A stretch of 64,000 nt of DNA, taken from assembly GCF_905475395.1 (NCBI RefSeq), contig NC_058340.1, positions 831,501-895,500 of the forward strand, read 5' to 3'. Both the position numbers and the translations under genes were made by a program. Of the stretch, positions 30,310 to 45,300 are shown piece by piece; position 1 is the first letter of the stretch, and each line of letters opens with the position of its first letter. Under the pieces are notes generated by a model, which did not search any database, was not told where the DNA came from, and saw only the letters and a program-made list of their open reading frames with translations. The stretch is from Chrysoperla carnea. Lineage: Eukaryota; Arthropoda; Insecta; Neuroptera; Chrysopidae.

Positions 30310-33300
30310 CACAACCGGAAGCTGACGAATGTGGATGGGTTCATTCCAAAGGACTCTTTTTATTATTATAGTCACAAAATGATTGTTTTTAATTTTTCTG
30401 TTCACAGGTTAACAACATACCCATTACCCACAACAAACTACAAGAAGGAATTCGAAAGAATTCGTCAAAGAGAAGCTGGATGGAAAATAGCATTTTTGGA
30501 CGTAGAAATATTCAAAGATAGAGACGAGCTGACGTTAATTAACATTTACCGGAAGCTGACGAATGTGGATGGGCTCATTCCAAGGGACTCTTTTTATTAT
30601 TAGAGTCACAAAATGATTGTTTTTAATTTTTCTGTTCATAGGTTAATAACATACTCATTACCCACACGAAACTACAAGAAGGAATTCGAAAGAATTCGTC
30701 AAATAGAAGCTGGATGGAAAATAGCATTTTTGGACGTAGAAATATTCAAAGATAGAGCCAAGCTGACGTTAATTAACACAACCGGAAGCTGACGAATGTG
30801 GATGGGTTCATTCCAAAGGACTCTTTTTATTATTAGAGTCACAAAATGACTGTTTTTAATTTTTCTGTTCACAGGTTAACAACATACCCATTATCCACAA
30901 CAAACTACAAGAAGGAATTCGTCAAAGAGAAGCTGGATGGAAAATAGCATTTTTGGACGTAGAAATATTCAAAGATAGAGACGAGCTGACGTTAATTAAC
31001 ATTTACCGGAAGTTGACGAATGTGGATGGGTTCATTCCAAAGGACTCTTTTTATTATTAGAGTCACAAAATGATTGTTTTTAATTTTTCTGTTCACAGGT
31101 TAACAACATACCCATTATCCACAACAAACTACAAGAAGGAATTCGTCAAAGAGAAGCTGGATGGAAAATAGCATTTTTGGACGTAGAAATATTCAAAGAT
31201 AGAGACGAGCTGACGTTAATTAACATTTACCGGAAGCTGACGAATGTGGATGGGTTCATTCCAAAGGACTCTTTTTATTATTAGAGTCACAAAATGACTG
31301 TTTTTAATTTTTCTGTTCACAGGTTAACAACATACTCATTACCCACACGAAACTACAAGAAGGAATTCGAAAGAATTCGTCAAAGAGAAGCTGGATGGAA
31401 AATAGCATTTTTGGACGTAGAAATATTCAAAGATAGAGACGAGCTGACGTTAATTAACATTTACCGGAAGCTGACGAATGTGGATGGGTTCATTCCAAAG
31501 GACTCTTTTTATTATTAGAGTCACAAAATGACTGTTTTTAATTTTTCTGTTCACAGGTTAACAACATACTCATTACCCACACGAAACTACAAGAAGGAAT
31601 TCGAAAGAATTCGTCAAAGAGAAGCTGGATGGAAAATAGCATTTTTGGACGTAGAAATATTCAAAGATAGAGACGAGCTGACGTTAATTAACATTTACCG
31701 GAAGCTGACGAATGTGGATGGGTTCATTCCAAAGGACTCTTTTTATTATTATAGTCACAAAATGATTGTTTCTAATTTTTCTGTTCACAGGTTAACAACA
31801 TACTCATTACCCACACGAAACTACAAGAAGGAATTCGTCAAAGAGAAGCTGGATGGAAAATAGCATTTTTGGACGTAGAAATATTCAAAGATAGAGACGA
31901 GCTGACGTTAATTAACATTTACCGGAAGCTGACGAATGTGGATGGGTTCATTCCAAAGGACTCTTTTTATTATTAGAGTCACAAAATGACTGTTTTTAAT
32001 TTTTCTGTTCACCGGTTAACAACATACTCATTACCCACACGAAACTACAAGAAGGAATTCGTCAAAGAGAAGCTGGATGGAAAATAGCATTTTTGGACGT
32101 AGAAATATTCAAAGATAGAGACGAGCTGACGTTAATTAACATTTACCGGAAGCTGACGAATGTGGATGGGTTCATTCCAAAGGACTCTTTTTATTATTAG
32201 AGTCACAAAATGATTGTTTTTAATTTTTCTGTTCACAGGTAAAAACATACTCATTACCCACACGAAACTACAAGAAGGAATTCGAAAGAATTCGTCAACA
32301 GAAGCTGGATGGAAAATAGCATTTTTGGACGTAGAAATATTCAAAGATAGAGCCAAGCTGACGTTAATTAACACAACCGGAAGCTGACGAATGTGGATGG
32401 GTTCATTCCAAAGGACTCTTCTTATTATTATAGTCACAAAATGATTGTTTATAATTTTTCTGTTCACAGGTTAATAACATACTCATTACCCACACGAAAC
32501 TACAAGAAGTAATTCGAAAGAATTCGTCAAAGAGAAGCTGGATGGAAAATAGCATTTTTGGACGTAGAAATATTTAAAGATAGAGCCAAGCTGACGTTAA
32601 TTAACACAACCGGAAGCTGACGAATGTGGATGGGTTCATTCCAAAGGACTCTTTTTATTATTAGAGTCACAAAATGACTGTTTTTAATTTTTCTGTTCAC
32701 CGGTTAACAACATACTCATTACCCACACGAAACTACAAGAAGGAATTCGTCAAAGAGAAGCTGGATGGAAAATAGCATTTTTGGACGTAGAAATATTCAA
32801 AGATAGAGACGAGCTGACGTTAATTAACATTTACCGGAAGCTGACGAATGTGGATGGGTTCATTCCAAAGGACTCTTTTTATTATTAGAGTCACAAAATG
32901 ATTGTTTTTAATTTTTCTGTTCACAGGTAAAAACATACTCATTACCCACACGAAACTACAAGAAGGAATTCGAAAGAATTCGTCAACAGAAGCTGGATGG
33001 AAAATAGCATTTTTGGACGTAGAAATATTCAAAGATAGAGCCAAGCTGACGTTAATTAACACAACCGGAAGCTGACGAATGTGGATGGGTTCATTCCAAA
33101 GGACTCTTCTTATTATTATAGTCACAAAATGATTGTTTATAATTTTTCTGTTCACAGGTTAATAACATACTCATTACCCACACGAAACTACAAGAAGTAA
33201 TTCGAAAGAATTCGTCAAAGAGAAGCTGGATGGAAAATAGCATTTTTGGACGTAGAAATATTTAAAGATAGAGCCAAGCTGACGTTAATTAACACAACCG

Positions 33301-36300
33301 GAAGCTGGCGAATGTGGATGGGTTCATTCCAAAGGACTCTTTTTATTATTAGAGTCACAAAATGACTGTTTTTAATTTTTCTGTTCACCGGTTAACAACA
33401 TACTCATTACCCACACGAAACTACAAGAAGGAATTCGTCAAAGAGAAGCTGGATGGAAAATAGCATTTTTGGACGTAGAAATATTCAAAGATAGAGACGA
33501 GCTGACGTTAATTAACATTTACCGGAAGCTGACGAATGTGGATGGGTTCATTCCAAAGGACTCTTTTTATTATTAGAGTCACAAAATGACTGTTTTTAAT
33601 TTTTCTGTTCACAGGTTAACAACATACTCATTACCCACACGAAACTACAAGAAGGAATTCGTCAAAGAGAAGCTGGATGGAAAATAGCATTTTTGGACGT
33701 AGAAATATTCAAAGATAGAGACGAGCTGACGTTAATTAACATTTACCGGAAGCTGACGAATGTGGATGGGTTCATTCCAAAGGACTCTTTTTATTATAAG
33801 AGTCACAAAATGATTGTTTTTAATTTTTCTGTTCACAGGTTAACAACATACTCATTACCCACACGAAACTACAAGAAGGAATTCGAAAGAATTCGTCAAA
33901 GAGAAGCTGGATGGAAAATGGCATTTTTGGACGTAGAAATATTCAAAGATAGAGACGAGCTGACGTTAATTAACATATACCGGAAGCTGACGAATGTGGA
34001 TGGGTTCATTCCAAAGGACTCTTTTTATTATTTGAGTCACAAAATGATTGTTTTTACTTTTTCTTTTCACAGGTTAACAACATACTCATTACCCACACGA
34101 AACTACAAGAAGGAATTCGAAAGAATTCGTCAAAGAGAAGCTGGATGGAAAATAGCATTTTTGGACGTAGAAATATTCAAAGATAGAGCCAAGCTGACGT
34201 TAATTAACACAACCGGAAGCTGACGAATGTGGATGGGTTCATTCCAAAGGACTCTTTTTATTATTAGAGTCACAAAATGACTGTTTTTAATTTTTCTGTT
34301 CACAGGTTAACAACATACTCATTACCCACACGAAACTAAAAGAAGGAATTCGAAAGAATTCGTCAAAGAGAAGCTGGATGGAAAATAGCATTTTTGGACG
34401 TAGAAATATTCAAAGATAGAGACGAGCTGACGTTAATTAACATTTACCGGAAGCTGACGAATGTGGATGGGTTCATTCCAAAGGACTCTTTTTATTATTA
34501 TAGTCACAAAATGATTGTTTCTAATTTTTCTGTTCACAGGTTAACAACATACTCATTACCCACACGAAACTACAAGAAGGAATTCGTCAAAGAGAAGCTG
34601 GATGGAAAATAGCATTTTTGGACGTAGAAATATTCAAAGATAGAGACGAGCTGACGTTAATTAACATTTACCGGAAGCTGACGAATGTGGATGGGTTCAT
34701 TCCAAAGGACTCTTTTTATTATAAGAGTCACAAAATGATTGTTTTTAATTTTTCTGTTCACAGGTAATAACATACTCATTACCCACACGAAACTACAAGA
34801 AGGAATTCGAAAGAATTCGTCAAAGAGAAGCTGGATGGAAAATGGCATTTTTGGACGTAGAAATATTCAAAGATAGAGACGAGCTGACGTTAATTAACAT
34901 TTACCGGAAGCTGACGAATGTGGATGGGTTCATTCCAAAGGACTCTTTTTATTATTTGAGTCACAAAATGATTGTTTTTACTTTTTCTTTTCACAGGTTA
35001 ACAACATACTCATTACCCACACGAAACTACAAGAAGGAATTCGAAAGAATTCGTCAAAGAGAAGCTGGATGGAAAATAGCATTTTTGGACGTAGAAATAT
35101 TCAAAGATAGAGCCAAGCTGACGTTAATTAACACAACCGGAAGCTGACGAATGTGGATGGGTTCATTCCAAAGGACTCTTTTTATTATTAGAGTCACAAA
35201 ATGACTGTTTTTAATTTTTCTGTTCACAGGTTAACAACATACTCATTACCCACACGAAACTAAAAGAAGGAATTCGAAAGAATTCGTCAAAGAGAAGCTG
35301 GATGGAAAATAGCATTTTTGGACGTAGAAATATTCAAAGATAGAGACGAGCTGACGTTAATTAACATTTACCGGAAGCTGACGAATGTGGATGGGTTCAT
35401 TCCAAAGGACTCTTTTTATTATTATAGTCACAAAATGATTGTTTCTAATTTTTCTGTTCACAGGTTAACAACATACTCATTACCCACACGAAACTACAAG
35501 AAGGAATTCGTCAAAGAGAAGCTGGATGGAAAATAGCATTTTTGGACGTAGAAATATTCAAAGATAGAGCCAAGCTGACGTTAATTAACACAACCGGAAG
35601 CTGACGAATGTGGATGGGTTCATTCCAAAGGACTCTTTTTATTATTAGAGTCACAAAATGACTGTTTTTAATTTTTCTGTTCACAGGTTAACAACATACT
35701 CATTACCCACACGAAACTAAAAGAAGGAATTCGAAAGAATTCGTCAAAGAGAAGCTGGATGGAAAATAGCATTTTTGGACGTAGAAATATTCAAAGATAG
35801 AGACGAGCTGACGTTAATTAACATTTACCGGAAGCTGACGAATGTGGATGGGTTCATTCCAAAGGACTCTTTTTATTATTATAGTCACAAAATGATTGTT
35901 TCTAATTTTTCTGTTCACAGGTTAACAACATACTCATTACCCACACGAAACTACAAGAAGGAATTCGTCAAAGAGAAGCTGGATGGAAAATAGCATTTTT
36001 GGACGTAGAAATATTCAAAGATAGAGACGAGCTGACGTTAATTAACATTTACCGGAAGCTGACGAATGTGGATGGGTTCATTCCAAAGGACTCTTTTTAT
36101 TATAAGAGTCACAAAATGATTGTTTTTAATTTTTCTGTTCACAGGTAATAACATACTCATTACCCACACGAAACTACAAGAAGGAATTCGAAAGAATTCG
36201 TCAAAGAGAAGCTGGATGGAAAATGGCATTTTTGGACGTAGAAATATTCAAAGATAGAGACGAGCTGACGTTAATTAACATTTACCGGAAGCTGACGAAT

Positions 36301-39300
36301 GTGGATGGATTCATTCCAAAGGACTCTTTTTATTATTTGAGTCACAAAATGATTGTTTTTACTTTTTCTTTTCACAGGTTAACAACATACTCATTACCCA
36401 CACGAAACTACAAGAAGGAATTCGAAAGAATTCGTCAAAGAGAAGCTGGATGGAAAATAGCATTTTTGGACGTAGAAATATTCAAAGATAGAGCCAAGCT
36501 GACGTTAATTAACACAACCGGAAGCTGACGAATGTGGATGGGTTCATTCCAAAGGACTCTTTTTATTATTAGAGTCACAAAATGACTGTTTTTAATTTTT
36601 CTGTTCACAGGTTAACAACATACTCATTACCCACACGAAACTAAAAGAAGGAATTCGAAAGAATTCGTCAAAGAGAAGCTGGATGGAAAATAGCATTTTT
36701 GGACGTAGAAATATTCAAAGATAGAGACGAGCTGACGTTAATTAACATTTACCGGAAGCTGACGAATGTGGATGGGTTCATTCCAAAGGACTCTTTTTAT
36801 TATTATAGTCACAAAATGATTGTTTCTAATTTTTCTGTTCACAGGTTAACAACATACTCATTACCCACACGAAACTACAAGAAGGAATTCGTCAAAGAGA
36901 AGCTGGATGGAAAATAGCATTTTTGGACGTAGAAATATTCAAAGATAGAGACGAGCTGACGTTAATTAACATTTACCGGAAGCTGACGAATGTGGATGGG
37001 TTCATTCCAAAGGACTCTTTTTATTATTAGAGTCACAAAATGATTGTTTTTAATTTTTCTGTTCACAGGTTAATAACATACTCATTACCCACACGAAACT
37101 ACAAGAAGTAATTCGAAAGAATTCGTCAAAGAGAAGCTGGATGGAAAATAGCATTTTTGGACGTAGAAATATTCAAAGATAGAGCTAAGCTGACGTTAAT
37201 TAACACAACCGGAAGCTGACGAATGTGGATGGGTTCATTCCAAAGGACTCTTTTTATTATTAGAGTCACAAAATGACTGTTTTTAATTTTTCTGTTCACA
37301 GGTTAACAACATACTCATTACCCACACGAAACTACAAGAAGGAATTCGTCAAAGAGAAGCTGGATGGAAAATAGCATTTTTGGACGTAGAAATATTCAAA
37401 GATAGAGACGAGCTGACGTTAATTAACATTTACCGGAAGCTGACGAATGTGGATGGGTTCATTCCAAAGGACTCTTTTTATTATTAGAGTCACAAAATGA
37501 TTGTTTTTAATTTTTCTGTTCACAGGTAATAACATACTCATTACCCACACGAAACTAGAAGAAGGAATTCGAAAGAATTCGTCAACAGAAGCTGGATGGA
37601 AAATAGCATTTTTGGACGTAGAAATATTCAAAGATAGAGACGAGCTGACGTTAATTAACATTTACCGGAAGCTGACGAATGTGGATGGGTTCATTCCAAA
37701 GGACTCTTTTTATTATTATAGTCACAAAATGATTGTTTCTAATTTTTCTGTTCACAGGTTAACAACATACTCATTACCCACACGAAACTACAAGAAGGAA
37801 TTCGTCAAAGAGAAGCTGGATGGAAAATAGCATTTTTGGACGTAGAAATATTCAAAGATAGAGACGAGCTGACGTTAATTAACATTTACCGGAAGCTGAC
37901 GAATGTGGATGGGTTCATTCCAAAGGACTCTTTTTATTATTAGAGTCACAAAATGATTGTTTTTAATTTTTCTGTTCACAGGTAATAACATACTCATTAC
38001 CCACACGAAACTACAAGAAGGAATTCGAAAGAATTCGTCAAAGAGAAGCTGGATGGAAAATGGCATTTTTGGACGTAGAAATATTCAAAGATAGAGACGA
38101 GCTGACGTTAATTAACATTTACCGGAAGCTGACGAATGTGGATGGGTTCATTCCAAAGGACTCTTTTTATTATTTGAGTCACAAAATGATTGTTTTTACT
38201 TTTTCTTTTCACAGGTTAACAACATACTCATTACCCACACGAAACTACAAGAAGGAATTCGAAAGAATTCGTCAAAGAGAAGCTGGATGGAAAATAGCAT
38301 TTTTGGACGTAGAAATATTCAAAGATAGAGCCAAGCTGACGTTAATTAACACAACCGGAAGCTGACGAATGTGGATGGGTTCATTCCAAAGGACTCTTTT
38401 TATTATTAGAGTCACAAAATGACTGTTTTTAATTTTTCTGTTCACAGGTTAACAACATACTCATTACCCACACGAAACTAAAAGAAGGAATTCGAAAGAA
38501 TTCGTCAAAGAGAAGCTGGATGGAAAATAGCATTTTTGGACGTAGAAATATTCAAAGATAGAGACGAGCTGACGTTAATTAACATTTACCGGAAGCTGAC
38601 GAATGTGGATGGGTTCATTCCAAAGGACTCTTTTTATTATTATAGTCACAAAATGATTGTTTCTAATTTTTCTGTTCACAGGTTAACAACATACTCATTA
38701 CCCACACGAAACTACAAGAAGGAATTCGTCAAAGAGAAGCTGGATGGAAAATAGCATTTTTGGACGTAGAAATATTCAAAGATAGAGACGAGCTGACGTT
38801 AATTAACATTTACCGGAAGCTGACGAATGTGGATGGGTTCATTCCAAAGGACTCTTTTTATTATTAGAGTCACAAAATGATTGTTTTTAATTTTTCTGTT
38901 CACAGGTTAATAACATACTCATTACCCACACGAAACTACAAGAAGTAATTCGAAAGAATTCGTCAAAGAGAAGCTGGATGGAAAATAGCATTTTTGGACG
39001 TAGAAATATTCAAAGATAGAGCTAAGCTGACGTTAATTAACACAACCGGAAGCTGACGAATGTGGATGGGTTCATTCCAAAGGACTCTTTTTATTATTAG
39101 AGTCACAAAATGACTGTTTTTAATTTTTCTGTTCACAGGTTAACAACATACTCATTACCCACACGAAACTACAAGAAGGAATTCGTCAAAGAGAAGCTGG
39201 ATGGAAAATAGCATTTTTGGACGTAGAAATATTCAAAGATAGAGACGAGCTGACGTTAATTAACATTTACCGGAAGCTGACGAATGTGGATGGGTTCATT

Positions 39301-42300
39301 CCAAAGGACTCTTTTTATTATTAGAGTCACAAAATGATTGTTTTTAATTTTTCTGTTCACAGGTAATAACATACTCATTACCCACACGAAACTAGAAGAA
39401 GGAATTCGAAAGAATTCGTCAACAGAAGCTGGATGGAAAATAGCATTTTTGGACGTAGAAATATTCAAAGATAGAGACGAGCTGACGTTAATTAACATTT
39501 ACCGGAAGCTGACGAATGTGGATGGGTTCATTCCAAAGGACTCTTTTTATTATTATAGTCACAAAATGATTGTTTCTAATTTTTCTGTTCACAGGTTAAC
39601 AACATACTCATTACCCACACGAAACTACAAGAAGGAATTCGTCAAAGAGAAGCTGGATGGAAAATAGCATTTTTGGACGTAGAAATATTCAAAGATAGAG
39701 ACGAGCTGACGTTAATTAACATTTACCGGAAGCTGACGAATGTGGATGGGTTCATTCCAAAGGACTCTTTTTATTATTAGAGTCACAAAATGATTGTTTT
39801 TAATTTTTCTGTTCACAGGTAATAACATACTCATTACCCACACGAAACTACAAGAAGGAATTCGAAAGAATTCGTCAACAGAAGCTGGATGGAAAATAGC
39901 ATTTTTGGACGTAGAAATATTCAAAGATAGAGCCAAGCTGACGTTAATTAACACAACCGGAAGCTGACGAATGTGGATGGGTTCATTCCAAAGGACTCTT
40001 TTTATTATTAGAGTCACAAAATGACTGTTTTTAATTTTTCTGTTCACAGGTTAACAACATACTCATTACCCACACGAAACTACAAGAAGGAATTCGTCAA
40101 AGAGAAGCTGGATGGAAAATAGCATTTTTGGACGTAGAAATATTCAAAGATAGAGACGAGCTGACGTTAATTAACATTTACCGGAAGCTGACGAATGTGG
40201 ATGGGTTCATTCCAAAGGACTCTTTTTATTATAAGAGTCACAAAATGATTGTTTTTAATTTTTCTGTTCACAGGTTAACAACATACTCATTACCCACACG
40301 AAACTACAAGAAGGAATTCGAAAGAATTCGTCAAAGAGAAGCTGGATGGAAAATGGCATTTTTGGACGTAGAAATATTCAAAGATAGAGACGAGCTGACG
40401 TTAATTAACATATACCGGAAGATGACGAATGTGGATGGGTTCATTCCAAAGGACTCTTTTTATTATTTGAGTCACAAAATGATTGTTTTTACTTTTTCTT
40501 TTCACAGGTTAACAACATACTCATTACCCACACGAAACTACAAGAAGGAATTCGAAAGAATTCGTCAAAGAGAAGCTGGATGGAAAATAGCATTTTTGGA
40601 CGTAGAAATATTCAAAGATAGAGCCAAGCTGACGTTAATTAACACAACCGGAAGCTGACGAATGTGGATGGGTTCATTCCAAAGGACTCTTTTTATTATT
40701 AGAGTCACAAAATGACTGTTTTTAATTTTTCTGTTCACAGGTTAACAACATACTCATTACCCACACGAAACTAAAAGAAGGAATTCGAAAGAATTCGTCA
40801 AAGAGAAGCTGGATGGAAAATAGCATTTTTGGACGTAGAAATATTCAAAGATAGAGACGAGCTGACGTTAATTAACATTTACCGGAAGCTGACGAATGTG
40901 GATGGGTTCATTCCAAAGGACTCTTTTTATTATTATAGTCACAAAATGATTGTTTCTAATTTTTCTGTTCACAGGTTAACAACATACTCATTACCCACAC
41001 GAAACTACAAGAAGGAATTCGTCAAAGAGAAGCTGGATGGAAAATAGCATTTTTGGACGTAGAAATATTCAAAGATAGAGACGAGCTGACGTTAATTAAC
41101 ATTTACCGGAAGCTGACGAATGTGGATGGGTTCATTCCAAAGGACTCTTTTTATTATAAGAGTCACAAAATGATTGTTTTTAATTTTTCTGTTCACAGGT
41201 AATAACATACTCATTACCCACACGAAACTACAAGAAGGAATTCGAAAGAATTCGTCAAAGAGAAGCTGGATGGAAAATGGCATTTTTGGACGTAGAAATA
41301 TTCAAAGATAGAGACGAGCTGACGTTAATTAACATTTACCGGAAGCTGACGAATGTGGATGGGTTCATTCCAAAGGACTCTTTTTATTATTTGAGTCACA
41401 AAATGATTGTTTTTACTTTTTCTTTTCACAGGTTAACAACATACTCATTACCCACACGAAACTACAAGAAGGAATTCGAAAGAATTCGTCAAAGAGAAGC
41501 TGGATGGAAAATAGCATTTTTGGACGTAGAAATATTCAAAGATAGAGCCAAGCTGACGTTAATTAACACAACCGGAAGCTGACGAATGTGGATGGGTTCA
41601 TTCCAAAGGACTCTTTTTATTATTAGAGTCACAAAATGACTGTTTTTAATTTTTCTGTTCACAGGTTAACAACATACTCATTACCCACACGAAACTACAA
41701 GAAGGAATTCGAAAGAATTCGTCAAAGAGAAGCTGGATGGAAAATAGCATTTTTGGACGTAGAAATATTCAAAGATAGAGACGAGCTGACGTTAATTAAC
41801 ATTTACCGGAAGCTGACGAATGTGGATGGGTTCATTCCAAAGGACTCTTTTTATTATTAGAGTCACAAAATAATTGTTTTTAATTTTTCTGTTCACAGGT
41901 AAAAACATACTCATTACCCACACGAAACTACAAGAAGGAATTCGAAAGAATTCGTCAAAGAGAAGCTGGATGGAAAATAGCATTTTTGGACGTAGAAATA
42001 TTCAAAGATAGAGACGAGCTGACGTTAATTAACATTTACCGGAAGCTGACGAATGTGGATGGGTTCATTCCAAAGGACTCTTTTTATTATTAGAGTCACA
42101 AAATGATTGTTTTTAATTTTTCTGTTCACAGGTTAATAACATACTCATTACCCACACGAAACTACAAGAAGTAATTCGAAAGAATTCGTCAAAGAGAAGC
42201 TGGATGGAAAATAGCATTTTTGGACGTAGAAATATTCAAAGATAGAGCTAAGCTGACGTTAATTAACACAACCGGAAGCTGACCAATGTGGATGGGTTCA

Positions 42301-45300
42301 TTCCAAAGGACTCTTTTTATTATTAGAGTCACAAAATGACTGTTTTTAATTTTTCTGTTCACAGGTTAACAACATACTCATTACCCACACGAAACTACAA
42401 GAAGGAATTCGTCAAAGAGAAGCTGGATGGAAAATAGCATTTTTGGACGTAGAAATATTCAAAGATAGAGACGAGCTGACGTTAATTAACATTTACCGGA
42501 AGCTGACGAATGTGGATGGGTTCATTCCAAAGGACTCTTTTTATTATTAGAGTCACAAAATGATTGTTTTTAATTTTTCTGTTCACAGGTAATAACATAC
42601 TCATTACCCACACGAAACTAGAAGAAGGAATTCGAAAGAATTCGTCAACAGAAGCTGGATGGAAAATAGCATTTTTGGACGTAGAAATATTCAAAGATAG
42701 AGACGAGCTGACGTTAATTAACATTTACCGGAAGCTGACGAATGTGGATGGGTTCATTCCAAAGGACTCTTTTTATTATTATAGTCACAAAATGATTGTT
42801 TCTAATTTTTCTGTTCACAGGTTAACAACATACTCATTACCCACACGAAACTACAAGAAGGAATTCGTCAAAGAGAAGCTGGATGGAAAATAGCATTTTT
42901 GGACGTAGAAATATTCAAAGATAGAGACGAGCTGACGTTAATTAACATTTACCGGAAGCTGACGAATGTGGATGGGTTCATTCCAAAGGACTCTTTTTAT
43001 TATTAGAGTCACAAAATGATTGTTTTTAATTTTTCTGTCACAGGTAATAACATACTCATTACCCACACGAAACTACAAGAAGGAATTCGAAAGAATTCGT
43101 CAACAGAAGCTGGATGGAAAATAGCATTTTTGGACGTAGAAATATTCAAAGATAGAGCCAAGCTGACGTTAATTAACACAACCGGAAGCTGACGAATGTG
43201 GATGGGTTCATTCCAAAGGACTCTTTTTATTATTAGAGTCACAAAATGACTGTTTTTAATTTTTCTGTTCACAGGTTAACAACATACTCATTACCCACAC
43301 GAATCTACAAGAAGGAATTCGTCAAAGAGAAGCTGGATGGAAAATAGCATTTTTGGACGTAGAAATATTCAAAGATAGAGACGAGCTGACGTTAATTAAC
43401 ATTTACCGGAAGCTGACGAATGTGGATGGGTTCATTCCAAAGGACTCTTTTTATTATAAGAGTCACAAAATGATTGTTTTTAATTTTTCTGTTCACAGGT
43501 AATAACATACTCATTACCCACACGAAACTACAAGAAGGAATTCGAAAGAATTCGTCAAAGAGAAGCTGGATGGAAAATGGCATTTTTGGACGTAGAAATA
43601 TTCAAAGATAGAGACGAGCTGACGTTAATTAACATTTACCGGAAGCCGACGAATGTGGATGGGTTCATTCCAAAGGACTCTTTTTATTATTTGAGTCACA
43701 AAATGATTGTTTTTAATTTTTCTTTTCACAGGTTAACAACATACTCATTACCCACACGAAACTACAAGAAGGAATTCGAAAGAATTCGTCAAAGAGAAGC
43801 TGGATGGAAAATAGCATTTTTGGACGTAGAAATATTCAAAGATAGAGCCAAGCTGACGTTAATTAACACAACCGGAAGCTGACGAATGTGGATGGGTTCA
43901 TTCCAAAGGACTCTTTTTATTATTAGAGTCACAAAATGACTGTTTTTAATTTTTCTGTTCACAGGTTAACAACATACTCATTACCCACACGAAACTACAA
44001 GAAGGAATTCGAAAGAATTCGTCAAAGAGAAGCTGGATGGAAAATAGCATTTTTGGACGTAGAAATATTCAAAGATAGAGACGAGCTGACGTTAATTAAC
44101 ATTTACCGGAAGCTGACGAATGTGGATGGGTTCATTCCAAAGGACTCTTTTTATTATTAGAGTCACAAAATAATTGTTTTTAATTTTTCTGTTCACAGGT
44201 AAAAACATACTCATTACCCACACGAAACTACAAGAAGGAATTCGAAAGAATTCGTCAAAGAGAAGCTGGATGGAAAATAGCATTTTTGGACGTAGAAATA
44301 TTCAAAGATAGAGACGAGCTGACGTTAATTAACATTTACCGGAAGCTGACGAATGTGGATGGGTTCATTCCAAAGGACTCTTTTTATTATTAGAGTCACA
44401 AAATGATTGTTTTTAATTTTTCTGTTCACAGGTTAATAACATACTCATTACCCACACGAAACTACAAGAAGGAATTCGAAAGAATTCGTCAAAGAGAAGC
44501 TGGATGGAAAATAGCATTTTTGGACGTAGAAATATTCAAAGATAGAGCCAAGCTGACGTTAATTAACACAACCGGAAGCTGACGAATGTGGATGGGTTCA
44601 TTCCAAAGGACTCTTTTTATTATTAGAGTCACAAAATGACTGTTTTTAATTTTTCTGTTCACAGGTTAACAACATACTCATTACCCACACGAAACTACAA
44701 GAAGGAATTCGTCAAAGAGAAGCTGGATGGAAAATAGCATTTTTGGACGTAGAAATATTCAAAGATAGAGACGAGCTGACGTTAATTAACATTTACCGGA
44801 AGCTGACGAATGTGGATGGGTTCATTCCAAAGGACTCTTTTTATTATAAGAGTCACAAAATGATTGTTTTTAATTTTTCTGTTCACAGGTAATAACATAC
44901 TCATTACCCACACGAAACTACAAGAAGGAATTCGAAAGAATTCGTCAAAGAGAAGCTGGATGGAAAATGGCATTTTTGGACGTAGAAATATTCAAAGATA
45001 GAGACGAGCTGACGTTAATTAACATTTACCGGAAGCTGACGAATGTGGATGGGTTCATTCCAAAGGACTCTTTTTATTATTTGAGTCACAAAATGATTGT
45101 TTTTAATTTTTCTTTTCACAGGTTAACAACATACTCATTACCCACACGAAACTACAAGAAGGAATTCGAAAGAATTCGTCAAAGAGAAGCTGGATGGAAA
45201 ATAGCATTTTTGGACGTAGAAATATTCAAAGATAGAGCCAAGCTGACGTTAATTAACACAACCGGAAGCTGACGAATGTGGATGGGTTCATTCCAAAGGA

